A stretch of 64,000 bases of DNA. Source: JANXYW01 sp031400455. GTDB lineage: Bacteria; Chloroflexota; Dehalococcoidia; DSTF01; JACRBR01. Shown here in pieces: positions 1 through 8,372 of the stretch. How positions within the stretch are numbered: position 1 is the stretch's first letter; each line of letters begins with the position of its first letter. A program made the position numbers and the translations under genes. Under the pieces are notes generated by a model. It saw nothing but the letters and a program-made list of their open reading frames with translations, ran no database searches and was not told the DNA's origin. The stretch is from NCBI GenBank assembly GCA_031400455.1, contig JANNPX010000022.1, forward strand, positions 1-64,000. Direction: 5' to 3'.

Positions 1-278
1 GCGCGCACGACACGGCGCGCCTTCTCGTCAATGTAGATTGGGTAGAATTGCCCCCAGCGCTGATGTCGGTAGCTCGACTCGGCTCCTCGGCGCCGAGCGT
101 GCCGAAGTTCCCATTCGGCCAGTTCCTCAGCGGGGAACGGAAGGTCCGACGGTTCAGCCTCATCGTCCACGTCATCGAAATCCTCGTCATCTGCCTCTTC
201 AATCTCCTCCTCGTCGTCTTCCGTCTCCGGCGTGACGTCAACAGCCGGGAAAAGGGCGCCTGAGGGAGCACTGGCAGC
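1..278 (-). pseudogene. Partial ORF at left edge, possible DNA-methyltransferase remnant
   Basis: An open frame on the minus strand runs from just after a TGA at 281-279 leftwards off the window edge. It encodes a very acidic stretch (a run of Glu/Asp around codons 18-43) followed by a basic segment and the motif WGQFYPIYID. FYPIY(V/I)D-like motifs occur in the middle to C-terminal part of type III/adenine-specific modification methyltransferases, which is the only hint of function. No ATG is present; the first plausible start is a GTG at 170, inside the acidic run. The gene may therefore be a 5'-truncated remnant, or the sequence may carry a frameshift. The acidic stretch could also be a linker of an unrelated protein. 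Confidence 0.3.
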
Positions 279-331
279 TCAACTGTGATATTTTTGGCGC
301 CGGCTCAGAAAAACTGGCAGACCTTGAAATA

Positions 332-1843
332 CTAAATCTTGCAGTTGATCTGCTGCGCGGCTACGGGGCGTAGGCCGTCGGCGGTCCACTCCAGGAAGAG
401 CGCGCGCACGGTGCTCGGCGGGTCGGTGATGTAGGCGTCGCGCGGAAGGTCGAACGCCGCAGCGTCGCCATACACGGCGCGGGCGACGGACGGCACCCAG
501 GTGTACTGCTCCATCGGGTTCGTCCACGGACCGTCGACGATGTAGATCGTCGTGCCGGCCGGAACCGTCTGGTAGTTCGCCTTCAACTCGTCGACCAGCA
601 GTTGCCAGCGGGCCGTGTTCTGGCCGGAGTGCTTGTCCTGCGCGTAGGTCTGCCAGCCGTACAGCCCGGCGACAGATGCGACGAACAGCAGCCCAACGAT
701 CGTCGCTGGGACACGGAGCAGTTGATGCGTGTTGCGCACGCGGTCGTACACCGCGTAGGTACCGATGGCTGCAACAGGTGCGAAGAACGCGACGGCGGTG
801 TACGTGTAGCGCGACGCCGTCCAGATGCTGACCGGAGCGTATGGCAGGATCGCCAGCAGCATGCCGCCGACACAAAGCCGCGCGATGTTCGGGCCGCGCA
901 CAGCGACGATCGCTGAGACGGCGAGCAGCGCACCGGCGATCGCCCAGCGCATCGCGTCAGGCGTCAGCGGGATGGCGTGCGACGGGAAGGCGATGAACGA
1001 GAGGTACACGCCATAGTTCGTGAAGACGTGCGAACCCCAGTAGTATCCATCGAACTTGAGCTGCGGGTTCGGGAACACCACGTAGTACGCGAACCAGCCC
1101 ACGGCCAGCACCGCGAACGGCAGACCATGCGCCATCAGCCGCAGCGGCGAGGTGCGCCATCGGCGCGCGAACAATGCGTAGGCGGCAACGATCACCGGCG
1201 CATAGACGAACGAGCCTTCGTTGGTGAGGAACGCCAGCACGAAGAGCGCGAACGACAGCCAGTACGCGCCTGCGTTGCGCTCGCGGTCCTGGGCGTAGCT
1301 GATGATCGCGAGCAGCGACGAGAGGATAAGGAACGTTGCCAGCACGTGCGGCAGGGCGGTGATGTACGTGACGGTATCGACGTGCGCGCCCGACACGCCG
1401 AAGATGATCGCTGCGACAGCGCCGATCGCCGAGCGGCGCGTGACGCGCGTGACGAGCGTGTACATGACGACGAGCGACGCGAGGTGTACGCCGAGGTTCA
1501 CCGAGCGCCAGGCGGTGGCGTTCATGCCGAACATCTTCCACTCGGCCGTATAGATGACGGCGGTGAGCGGGCGCCAGTTCGGCACGATGTCCTGCATGCG
1601 CAGCGTGTCGATGAGGTACTGCTTGCCGCCGGAGTACTGGATGCTTCCGAGCACGACGAAATCGTCGCCGTCGAAGAAGTAACGCAGCGTGGGCGCATGC
1701 ACGATGAAAGTGATGATGAGCGCGGCGAGCACACCCCAATGGCGGGCAGTGAACCGCCACACGTCGCTGATAGCGAGTGACGTGGCGATGCGCGGCCAGC
1801 GCAGGGCGTACCCTTCCGTGGTCACGGTTATCGGGTACTTCAT
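332..1843 (-). CDS. Multi-pass membrane protein, GT-C glycosyltransferase-like (PMT/GT39-type)
   Basis: This 503-residue protein has about 10-12 hydrophobic segments. After the first segment (about residues 35-55) a loop carries FFDGDDFVVLGS, an Asp-rich motif in the position where GT-C fold enzymes such as protein O-mannosyltransferases and ArnT place the catalytic acidic residues. It is followed by a conserved-looking NWRPLTAV segment. The inferred role is transfer of a sugar from a polyprenyl-phosphate carrier on the outer face of the membrane, which would fit the Thr/Ser-rich secreted proteins in this window. No gene partner is adjacent. The start ATG follows a weak leader. The substrate is unknown, and other polyprenyl-sugar transferase families are possible. 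Confidence 0.55.
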   Translation of the reverse strand: MKYPITVTTEGYALRWPRIATSLAISDVWRFTARHWGVLAALIITFIVHAPTLRYFFDGDDFVVLGSIQYSGGKQYLIDTLRMQDIVPNWRPLTAVIYTAEWKMFGMNATAWRSVNLGVHLASLVVMYTLVTRVTRRSAIGAVAAIIFGVSGAHVDTVTYITALPHVLATFLILSSLLAIISYAQDRERNAGAYWLSFALFVLAFLTNEGSFVYAPVIVAAYALFARRWRTSPLRLMAHGLPFAVLAVGWFAYYVVFPNPQLKFDGYYWGSHVFTNYGVYLSFIAFPSHAIPLTPDAMRWAIAGALLAVSAIVAVRGPNIARLCVGGMLLAILPYAPVSIWTASRYTYTAVAFFAPVAAIGTYAVYDRVRNTHQLLRVPATIVGLLFVASVAGLYGWQTYAQDKHSGQNTARWQLLVDELKANYQTVPAGTTIYIVDGPWTNPMEQYTWVPSVARAVYGDAAAFDLPRDAYITDPPSTVRALFLEWTADGLRPVAAQQINCKI

Positions 1844-2154
1844 ATTCTGTTTTCAGTCAGTTATGTGGTGGCGAGGATGCCACACCAAGACGTTTCGGGG
1901 CCATTGTAAAGGCGATAAGCCTTTAGCGCCGCAGATAATGGGTCAACATGATCGAAATTTATGTCGCCCTTGACATGATTCAGAGCAGGCGGCCTGATCG
2001 TATCTGCCGGGACTATCGTGAGCGGCATCCGTTATTGACGCACGTTACGTCGCTTGCAATTCACATCTAATTCGCCAGAAGAATTACCCTCCCGGCCGCC
2101 GACCGACGGAAGGGCGCCGCGCCCGCTGCCGCGCCGTCTGCTAGGCTCGTAGGG
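1844..2154. other. Intergenic region without recognisable gene
   Basis: About 310 bp lie between the divergent membrane protein genes. A TTGACA hexamer sits at 1970-1975 on the plus strand, but no good -10 follows at 16-18 bp. No hairpin with a T-tract, no repeat copy and no ORF with a credible start was seen. The region presumably holds promoters for both neighbours. Confidence 0.4.
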
Positions 2155-2523
2155 ATGAACGCAAAGATAGCGGCGATGCTGTTGGCGGGAGGACGGGCGG
2201 CGTTCGGCGCGGCGCTCATCATCGCCCCGCGGCGCGTCGCCCACGGCTGGATCGGCGAAGACGTCGAGCGCCCGCCTGTGGAACTGCTTGTGAGGTCGAT
2301 CGGCGTCCGCGACCTGCTGCTGGGCGCGGGCGGACTGCTGGCCGTCGCTTCCGGTCGGCCGGTGCGCCCGTGGGTGCAAGCCGGAGTCGTGGCCGACCTA
2401 GCAGACGCAGGACTTACCACCGCCTACTTCTCGAAGCTGCCGCCGCAAGGCGCAATCGTCACCCTCGCGCTGACGGCCGTCGCCGCGTACGCCGGCCTCC
2501 GAATCTCCGCACGAGTCGAGTAG
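2155..2523 (+). CDS. Small four-helix membrane protein, hypothetical
   Basis: This 122-residue protein has three to four hydrophobic segments (roughly residues 5-25, 45-70, 75-92 and 98-117) joined by short loops, without a signal cleavage site. The loop after helix 1 contains PRRVAHGWIGEDVERPP. The layout is similar to small DUF4267-like membrane proteins, but I do not recognise the family firmly. The ATG at 2155 has no strong Shine-Dalgarno sequence upstream. It is monocistronic by spacing. Confidence 0.55.
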   Translation: MNAKIAAMLLAGGRAAFGAALIIAPRRVAHGWIGEDVERPPVELLVRSIGVRDLLLGAGGLLAVASGRPVRPWVQAGVVADLADAGLTTAYFSKLPPQGAIVTLALTAVAAYAGLRISARVE

Positions 2524-2674
2524 CGCTCCATCGGGCCCATCGGCATCACCGTAGCTAAGGCGAGAGTTGCATGCCTCGTCCGCGAAGCGTACGATACGCA
2601 GTACCCCCGCACGTATGATCGCGCCCTTTCCACAGCGCCCACGCGCGCCGCGCCGCGCGGAGATCGAGCGTCAC

Positions 2675-5600
2675 ATGAAATCGGTTCTCGCCATAGCGTT
2701 CGCTTTGCTAGTCGTCGCACAAATCGTGTTCGCGGCGATTGGCGGACCATCGGCCTTAGCAGGCAACATGGAGCCGACCGCCACTGCCACGCCTTGCCTG
2801 GACTGCCCGACACCAACTCCGACCGAAACGCCAACTCCGACTGCTACTCACACGCCAACAGCAACTGCAACACCGCGGCCGCCATCCGGCCCCAGTCTTG
2901 CGATGGGCGTGCCATCAGGCCTCGTCGCGCCTGTAAACGCGATCTCGGTTGCTGGCAGCGCGTTCAAGCAGCTCCACCTGCACGTCGCGTATCAGGCGAG
3001 CGCAGGCGTCGTCTTCGCGCCGCACGTCGCAACGGTCTCCCAAGTGGGGGCGGTGCTAGATGGCGGGCAGCAGCCAGTGTGCGCGGTTTCTGTGCTGCCC
3101 GAGTCGGAATTCGCAGCCGATTGCTCGCCGCCCCGAACACCGGGCACGATCTCCGCGGGCAGGCTCGCAAACATCACATTCCTGGCAACAGGTTCGGGAT
3201 GCATCGAGGTGGCGCTTCGCGTCGGCTATGCGCAGATCCCCAACTCCACCTACACGATCAACGCGGCGGACGGAGCACCGCAGTCGAACGGGTACGCCGG
3301 CAACACGGCGCGGCTTCTGGTTGGATCCGGTGTGTTTGAAGAGTGCACCGGCGTACCCACGATAACGCCGACGAACACGATTACGTGGACGCCGACGAGG
3401 ACTCCAACATCGACGCCCACACCCGCGCCCGCGACGCCTGCAACCCCCGGTCTGGGCTCTGGCACCGGCCCAAACATCGGCCTCGGCGAGGTGTCAGGCG
3501 TCACGATCCCAGTCCGAGCGACGACCGGATCGCAGAAGCCGTTCTCTGGATTCAATGTGCATCTGCTTGCGAGTCCGAGTTCTGGCGTCGTGCTCAGCAG
3601 CATCAACGCGACGGAGTCAGGAGGCGTCCTCGACACCGGCGCAATGTTCTGCTCATCGACCGCGCCCGGGGCGAATGAAAAGGTGTTCGGCTGTGTGGCA
3701 CTCGAAGGGCAGTCCGTGTCTACGTCCGGGCTCCTCGCCACCTTCTCGCTCGTGGCTCAAGGCGACGGTTGCGTCGATGTTTCGCTGTCTGACGACATTA
3801 ATCCGTCTCTCGGCACGTACACAATCGACCCTGAGACGAGCTCACGTCAGACGAATCTCGTGGACACCTCAGCCACCGCTCACGTCCTGGTAGGTAACGG
3901 TAGCCTCGGCGACTGCGGCGGGCCTGCTCCAACGCTGACTCCGACACCTACCTGGACGCCAGCGCCAATCTACACGGCGACGCCAACGATAACTCCGACA
4001 CCGTGCCCAGCCGGTTGCCCTACGCCGACAGCCACGCTCACGCCGGGGTCCATCGCCACCGACACGCCGACTCCTCCGCCGGGGGCGACAGCGACGGCGA
4101 CAGCGAATCCCGATGACGAGATTCAGGTGATCGCCGTGTCGACGAGCCTCTGCCTGGCGTTCGGGGGCGCAGTGCCGGCGGATTGCTTTAGCCTCTGGCG
4201 TCCGGGAAACCAGCAGCAGCTCGCGGAGATAATTTCGCACAACGCGCCTGCAGCTCGCGGCTGCCCGGGCGGTAACCCTGCCACCGAGCTTTGCCGGCTG
4301 TTGCCCTCAGACTTCGCGCCACTCGCCGATCTCGTGGCACCGCCTCAATTCCACGCTGAGGATCCCGGTACGAACACCGCCACGGGTCCGTTCACCGGGC
4401 TGTACGTCCTCGCCTTCGTGCCGACTGATGACGCCGTCGAGTTCCGAACAAGCGATGGACTGTTCGTGCCCGTGGAGAACGCGCCCGGGCCGTTCTTCCT
4501 CGTCGATTCGACCTACGTCTGCAACGGCCAGTATGAGGACTGCGATGGTGATGGCGACTCATTGAAGCACTTGATCGCTGTGCCTCTGGGCGGGTACGGC
4601 GCTACGCCCGGCCCGGGGCGCATCACCGTCAGCCAGGGGCAGAAGAACGCATCGCTCGACTTCACAGTTGTCGGTGAGCCGGACAGCGTGCAGATCGACG
4701 CGTACCGCTCGACGATCACGAACGGCGTTCGAGACATCGACGGGATGGACCAGTTGGGCAACCCCGGGCCCGACGGGAGGCTGAACGGTCCAAACGAGTG
4801 TCCGCTGCCCACCACCGAGGCGCAGTTGCTCGCAACGCTGGCGAAGCCCGATCGCACGGTGCTGATCGCCCGCGTGCGAGATGAGGCCGGCATGCCGGTC
4901 ACGCAGGCATGGTTGTACTGGAGCGGTACAGGGCAATCCTCCTCCTCGCTCCCACCAACGATCGGTCCGGTCGGGCACCTCGGATCGCAGATCTCCCCGA
5001 CGTACGATCTCGGCAGCTTTGGTGTTGGCGCACCTCAGGTGCTGTGCGGCACCGCCGGGATCGGCACCGTGCCCGTGACGGCGCAGATCTCCAAGTACGC
5101 GACCGGCTCGCCCAGCGCGCCCGGCCTGCCGGCCGATCCCGCGGCGCACGCTGGCTCGGACACCGTGAACATCGAAGTCACGAGCCGCGGTACCGCTACG
5201 CCGACGGCGACGCCAACACTGACGAGCACGCCGATATCGACGCCGACAGCCTGCCCGGGCGAGTGCCCAACGCCCACGCCCACGAGTACGCCCACCGCCA
5301 CGCACACACAAACCAACACGGCGGTGCCGACGAACACGCCTGTCCCAACGTACACGCCGACGTCGACATCGACAGCAACAGCAACGCCAGCAGCGTGCAC
5401 CGACCCATGCCCCACACCAACGCCGACAGGCACACCGGTAGACATCAGCACGCCGACCAACACGGCCTTGCCGGTGAACACGCCCGCGGCGACGGATACG
5501 CCAGTCACCGTCACCTCCACACCCACCGACACTCCGACCCCCTATCCGGCGCCCGCGACATGGACGTACACGCCAGCGGCCACCGAAACATCGATCCCAA

Positions 5601-6088
5601 CATCGACGGCGGCCGCCACGAGCACCGCGGTGCCGTCGACCACGTGCCCTGCGGTGCCGTCGTGCGCCGCTACTGCCACGTGCGAGGCGACGCCATCGTG
5701 CCTGACGCCGACAGCAACGGACACACCGACATCGACTCCGGTGCCTACGACGAGCCGGACGCCTGAACGCAGTGCTACCGCGAGCCGCACGGCCGCACCG
5801 ACTCGGACTGTCGTGCTAACTCGCACCGCCGTGCCGACTCGGACCGCCGTACCGACGCGCACCGCCGCGCCAACACGCACTGCCGTGCCGACGCGTACGC
5901 CGACGCGCGTCCCTGCGCGCTGCGCTGATGTGACGGGCGACGGCCGCGTGAACTGGCGCGATGTCGCTGCCGAGGCACGGGCGCTGCGGCACCACAGCCG
6001 CAACACCCGCTACGACGTGAACGGCGACGGCCGCGTGAATCTGCGCGACTTGTGGCTGATCTTCGACCAGCTCGGCCGCCGCTGCTAA
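2675..6088 (+). CDS. Giant secreted Thr/Pro-rich protein with two cohesin-like domains and C-terminal dockerin-like EF-hand pair
   Basis: From the ATG at 2675 the protein has 1137 residues. The longer open frame from 2567 adds a basic segment that is unlikely to be translated, because a Sec signal peptide (MKSVLAIAFALLVVAQIVFA) begins exactly at 2675. Order: signal peptide; TPTPT linker (38-70); beta-rich cohesin-like domain (72-225); TPT linker; second cohesin-like domain (262-412); linker (417-479); a larger Cys-containing domain (480-838); about 240 residues of TPT/APTRT repeats; and a C-terminal pair of Ca-binding loops, DVTGDGRVNWRD and DVNGDGRVNLRD (about 1081-1137). The loop pattern D-x-[NT]-x-D-G-x-[VI]-N-x-x-D is that of type I dockerins. 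No catalytic domain is seen. The inferred role is a cell-surface scaffold or adhesin. The stalk is a likely O-glycosylation target. Confidence 0.8.
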   Translation: MKSVLAIAFALLVVAQIVFAAIGGPSALAGNMEPTATATPCLDCPTPTPTETPTPTATHTPTATATPRPPSGPSLAMGVPSGLVAPVNAISVAGSAFKQLHLHVAYQASAGVVFAPHVATVSQVGAVLDGGQQPVCAVSVLPESEFAADCSPPRTPGTISAGRLANITFLATGSGCIEVALRVGYAQIPNSTYTINAADGAPQSNGYAGNTARLLVGSGVFEECTGVPTITPTNTITWTPTRTPTSTPTPAPATPATPGLGSGTGPNIGLGEVSGVTIPVRATTGSQKPFSGFNVHLLASPSSGVVLSSINATESGGVLDTGAMFCSSTAPGANEKVFGCVALEGQSVSTSGLLATFSLVAQGDGCVDVSLSDDINPSLGTYTIDPETSSRQTNLVDTSATAHVLVGNGSLGDCGGPAPTLTPTPTWTPAPIYTATPTITPTPCPAGCPTPTATLTPGSIATDTPTPPPGATATATANPDDEIQVIAVSTSLCLAFGGAVPADCFSLWRPGNQQQLAEIISHNAPAARGCPGGNPATELCRLLPSDFAPLADLVAPPQFHAEDPGTNTATGPFTGLYVLAFVPTDDAVEFRTSDGLFVPVENAPGPFFLVDSTYVCNGQYEDCDGDGDSLKHLIAVPLGGYGATPGPGRITVSQGQKNASLDFTVVGEPDSVQIDAYRSTITNGVRDIDGMDQLGNPGPDGRLNGPNECPLPTTEAQLLATLAKPDRTVLIARVRDEAGMPVTQAWLYWSGTGQSSSSLPPTIGPVGHLGSQISPTYDLGSFGVGAPQVLCGTAGIGTVPVTAQISKYATGSPSAPGLPADPAAHAGSDTVNIEVTSRGTATPTATPTLTSTPISTPTACPGECPTPTPTSTPTATHTQTNTAVPTNTPVPTYTPTSTSTATATPAACTDPCPTPTPTGTPVDISTPTNTALPVNTPAATDTPVTVTSTPTDTPTPYPAPATWTYTPAATETSIPTSTAAATSTAVPSTTCPAVPSCAATATCEATPSCLTPTATDTPTSTPVPTTSRTPERSATASRTAAPTRTVVLTRTAVPTRTAVPTRTAAPTRTAVPTRTPTRVPARCADVTGDGRVNWRDVAAEARALRHHSRNTRYDVNGDGRVNLRDLWLIFDQLGRRC

Positions 6089-6167
6089 GACGCAGCCACG
6101 GGTCGCCGGCTTGCTCGGCATCCTGCCACCCGGCGTCAGCTCGACGGCACCGGCGCGGCGTTGCCGG

Positions 6168-6197
6168 TTGACAGCCTGCGCGAGGCGGACGTATGAT
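6168..6197 (+). promoter_or_regulatory. Strong sigma70-type promoter of the ABC exporter unit
   Basis: TTGACA (6168-6173) and TATGAT (6192-6197) are separated by 18 bp. This is the best promoter match on the plus strand in this part of the window. Transcription would begin near 6204, leaving about 110 nt of untranslated RNA before the 13-codon leader ORF and about 260 nt before the exporter ATPase. Confidence 0.75.
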
Positions 6198-6286
6198 ACG
6201 GGAACATTTCGGATCACAGCCGCGAGCGATCGCGAGGCGACGACACTCTATGCGACAGATCGATATCAACAGCAAGGTCTTCACCG

Positions 6287-6302
6287 GGTGCCCCAGCGCA
6301 CC
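6287..6302 (+). other. Leader hairpin upstream of the leader ORF ribosome site
   Basis: GGTGC (6287-6291) and GCACC (6298-6302) form a 5-bp stem with a 6-nt loop. The stem ends four nucleotides before the GGAG ribosome site of the leader ORF, so it could protect or expose that site. It is short and may be accidental. Confidence 0.35.
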
Positions 6303-6315
6303 TAACGGAGACTAC

Positions 6316-6357
6316 ATGGGTCGGATCAGTGCGTCCGGCGTGGAGCGTGAACGTTGA
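6316..6357 (+). CDS. 13-residue leader peptide MGRISASGVERER
   Basis: ATG at 6316 is preceded by GGAG (6307-6310) at a 5-nt spacing, giving a 13-codon ORF that ends in TGA at 6355. It lies between a strong promoter and an intrinsic terminator, ahead of an ABC exporter. The peptide ends in Arg-Glu-Arg. Arg/Lys-X-Arg/Lys is the known motif at which macrolide-bound ribosomes stall (for example in erm leader peptides). The start codon overlaps the first arm of the antiterminator stem (6317-6325), so ribosome occupancy would directly affect RNA folding. The peptide has no inferred function beyond being translated. An alternative is control by arginyl-tRNA supply (three Arg codons). Confidence 0.65.
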   Translation: MGRISASGVERER

Positions 6358-6392
6358 GTTAACCGCGCTAACACGATCAGGAGTCCGACCCA
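6317..6392 (+). promoter_or_regulatory. Antiterminator stem competing with the terminator
   Basis: TGGGTCGGA (6317-6325) and TCCGACCCA (6384-6392) are perfectly complementary over 9 bp. The second arm shares bases 6389-6392 with the left arm of the terminator, so the two structures are mutually exclusive. This is the classical layout of a transcription attenuator. Confidence 0.75.
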
Positions 6393-6421
6393 CTACAGCA
6401 GATGTGCTGAGTGGGTTTTTT
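6389..6421 (+). terminator. Intrinsic terminator inside the exporter leader
   Basis: CCCACT (6389-6394) pairs with AGTGGG (6410-6415). After a bulged A, CAGCA (6396-6400) pairs with TGCTG (6405-6409) around a GATG loop, and six T follow (6416-6421). This gives an 11-bp stem plus T-tract, a strong intrinsic terminator placed 42 bp before the exporter ATPase start. Confidence 0.85.
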
Positions 6422-6463
6422 GTTGCCCGCCGCCCGGGCCCGGCAGCGAAGAGGAGTGAAGAG

Positions 6464-7381
6464 ATGAGTCAGAACAACGGTACAGCCGAGGCATCATCGG
6501 TAGTCTCGTGGGCGAACGCGGCCGCGCGGACGTCGCCGCCACTGCGGGCGACCGGCGTCGTCAAGTCGTTCGGCGGCGGGTTCGACCCGACGCGCGCGCT
6601 GCCGTGGCGCCGCAACGCGCAACGCGAAGCGCCGCGCCGCGTCGTCGACGACGTATCGATCGAGATCCGCCGCGGCGAGATATTCGGCGTCATCGGCGCA
6701 AACGGATCCGGGAAGTCGACGTTGATCCGCATCGTCAGCACGCTGCTGCTGCCGGATGCGGGCGAGGTGCGCATCTTCGGGCTCGACGCGGTGAAGGATT
6801 CGATGCGCGTGCGGTCGCTGATCAACCGTGTGTCCGCCGACCCGTCGTTCTTCCGCAACATGACGGCACTGGAGAACCTGCTGTTCTTCGGCCGTGTCTA
6901 CGGACTGACGCCGCGCGAGGTGAAGGACAAGACGCCGGAGATCCTGAAGCGGCTTGGATTCGAATGGGAGCGCGCGTTGGAGCCGATGAGCCACCTCTCG
7001 CGCGGGCAGCAGCAGAAGGTGGCCGTGGCGCGGTCGTTCCTCACGTCGCCCTCGCTGATGCTGCTCGACGAGCCGACAACCGGCCTCGACCCGCGCAGCA
7101 AGCGTGACGTGCAGGCGTTCGTGCGCCAGGTACAGCACGACCACGACGCATCGATCCTGCTGACGACGCACGACATGGAGGAGGCAGAGTTGCTGTGCGA
7201 CCGCATTGCGTTCATCTCGGGCGGCCGCATCGTCGCCGAAGGCACGCCGCTGGAGTTGCGGCAGAAGGTCGCCGCAGGGCGGCCGGTCGAGAGCATCGAT
7301 ATGGAGGACGTATTCATGGAGCTGACCGGCCGCAGCGTCGAAGAGGACGAGATGCCCGAAGCCGTGCCGGCGGGCGCATGA
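6464..7381 (+). CDS. ABC exporter ATPase subunit, DrrA/ABC-2 type
   Basis: The start at ATG 6464 is chosen because GAGGAG lies 7 nt upstream. The longer frame from 6329 would run through the terminator hairpin. The protein has 305 residues: Walker A GANGSGKST (about 77-85), a Q-loop region, signature LSRGQQQK (about 176-183), Walker B LMLLDEPTTGLD (about 198-209) and the switch His in LLTTHDMEEAE. It hydrolyses ATP to drive the permease encoded next. DrrA-like ATPases export drugs, lipids or polysaccharides. Expression is probably set by the leader attenuator immediately upstream. The substrate cannot be read from the sequence. Confidence 0.9.
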   Translation: MSQNNGTAEASSVVSWANAAARTSPPLRATGVVKSFGGGFDPTRALPWRRNAQREAPRRVVDDVSIEIRRGEIFGVIGANGSGKSTLIRIVSTLLLPDAGEVRIFGLDAVKDSMRVRSLINRVSADPSFFRNMTALENLLFFGRVYGLTPREVKDKTPEILKRLGFEWERALEPMSHLSRGQQQKVAVARSFLTSPSLMLLDEPTTGLDPRSKRDVQAFVRQVQHDHDASILLTTHDMEEAELLCDRIAFISGGRIVAEGTPLELRQKVAAGRPVESIDMEDVFMELTGRSVEEDEMPEAVPAGA

Positions 7382-7386
7382 CGGGT

Positions 7387-7440
7387 GGAACCACAGATTT
7401 CACAGATGCCTGAGCGGGAACCACAAAGGACACAAGAGAA
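7387..7440. repeat. CCACAGA-type dispersed intergenic repeat
   Basis: The spacer between the two ABC genes contains ACCACAGATTTCACAGATG followed by ACCACAAAGGACACAAGAGA. Similar CCACAG/CACAGAG strings recur in the window near 16273, 42512 and 60239 in both orientations. They look like decayed copies of a dispersed noncoding element. Confidence 0.45.
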
Positions 7441-7465
7441 CACGAAGCAGGATTGGTGCTTCGTG
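7441..7465 (+). other. Intercistronic hairpin between the ABC genes
   Basis: CACGAAGCA (7441-7449) and TGCTTCGTG (7457-7465) form a perfect 9-bp stem with a 7-nt loop and no T-tract. It could be a processing or stability element, or could dampen permease expression relative to the ATPase. Confidence 0.5.
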
Positions 7466-7484
7466 AGCGCAGGAGAGTAATGCA

Positions 7485-8339
7485 ATGGTAAGTATCGCGG
7501 AACAAATACGATTTCCGGCGCGGCCCGCGCGGACCGCCCTGATATGGGCGTTCATCGAGCGCCAGACGAACCTGTGGAAGCGCTACTGGGCGTGGGAGCT
7601 CGTGTGGCTGGTGTACGGCGCGGTCAACACGCTCGCGGTCACGCTGATCGCGAACCAGGTCGACCAGTCGGGCGTCACCAGCGGCGTCAACGTCTCGCGG
7701 CTGGTGCTGTTCTTGCTGATCGGCACGCTCGTCTGGGCGTATCTCTCGGCCGTGCTGGACGACATCAGCCTCGTGATCTCGTGGGAGCGTTGGGAAGGCA
7801 CGATCGAGCACACGCTGATGGCGCCAGTCGAGCGCTGGCTGCACCTGTCGGGCATGGTGCTGTTCGGCATCATGCATGCGATCGTGCGCACGCTGATCAT
7901 CTTCGCCATCGCGCTGCCGTTCTTCAGCGTCGATCTCGGTCAGGCGGACTGGTTCGCCGCGGCAGTCGTGCTGCTCGTCGGGAGCCTCAGCGTCGCCGGG
8001 CTGGCGATCCTCGCCGGCATCCTGCCGATGCTTTATCCGGAGCGCGGCCAGCAGATGTCGATGATGATCCAGGCGTTCGTGCTGCTGGTCTCGGGCGTGT
8101 ACTACGAGGTGGACGTGCTGCCGGCGTGGCTGCGGCTCTTCTCGTACGTCTCGCCCGCCACGTACATTCTCGACGGCATTCGAGGCGCGATCATCGATGG
8201 CGACAGCCTGTTCGACGTGTGGGAGCAGCTTGCGGCGCTCGCTGTCTTCGGCATTGTGCTGATTCCCGGCGGCCTGGCGATGTTCGGAGCCGCGGAGCGC
8301 TGGGCGAAGAAGACGGGCCGGCTCAAGCGGCAGGGGTAA
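7485..8339 (+). CDS. ABC-2 type exporter permease
   Basis: This 284-residue protein has six hydrophobic segments spread over the whole length, and a C-terminal half with the SYVSPATYILDGIRG segment typical of ABC-2 (DrrB-like) permeases. An aromatic and charged N-terminal segment precedes the first membrane helix. The ATG at 7485 is preceded by AGGAG. It follows the ATPase gene by about 100 bp on the same strand, so the two form an exporter unit under the same leader. A short hairpin follows the stop codon. Confidence 0.85.
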   Translation: MVSIAEQIRFPARPARTALIWAFIERQTNLWKRYWAWELVWLVYGAVNTLAVTLIANQVDQSGVTSGVNVSRLVLFLLIGTLVWAYLSAVLDDISLVISWERWEGTIEHTLMAPVERWLHLSGMVLFGIMHAIVRTLIIFAIALPFFSVDLGQADWFAAAVVLLVGSLSVAGLAILAGILPMLYPERGQQMSMMIQAFVLLVSGVYYEVDVLPAWLRLFSYVSPATYILDGIRGAIIDGDSLFDVWEQLAALAVFGIVLIPGGLAMFGAAERWAKKTGRLKRQG

Positions 8340-8346
8340 CGGGTGC

Positions 8347-8372
8347 CGCGGATAGCGTCGAAGTTATCCGCG
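8347..8372. terminator. Bidirectional terminator-like hairpin between convergent genes
   Basis: CGCGGATA (8347-8354) and TATCCGCG (8365-8372) form an 8-bp stem with a 10-nt loop. It lies between the converging permease and epimerase genes and slightly overlaps the end of the latter. No T-tract is present, so efficiency is uncertain. Confidence 0.4.

Noticed and set aside
957..1780. Two long frames (plus and minus) inside the GT-C-like gene
   Set aside because: Both are shadows of the membrane protein gene. They are Arg/His/Ala-rich with no motif.
4909..5766. 285-residue frame with HxHxH runs inside the giant protein gene
   Set aside because: It is another reading frame of TPT repeats and has no start signal.
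5790..5910. CRISPR-like array
   Set aside because: The short repeated units are codons for APTRT-type repeats inside a continuous reading frame, with no spacers.
6281..6421. Known riboswitch class in the exporter leader (guanidine, ykkC-like, T-box or SAM)
   Set aside because: None of the conserved core motifs of these classes could be aligned. The leader ORF and competing stems explain the layout better.
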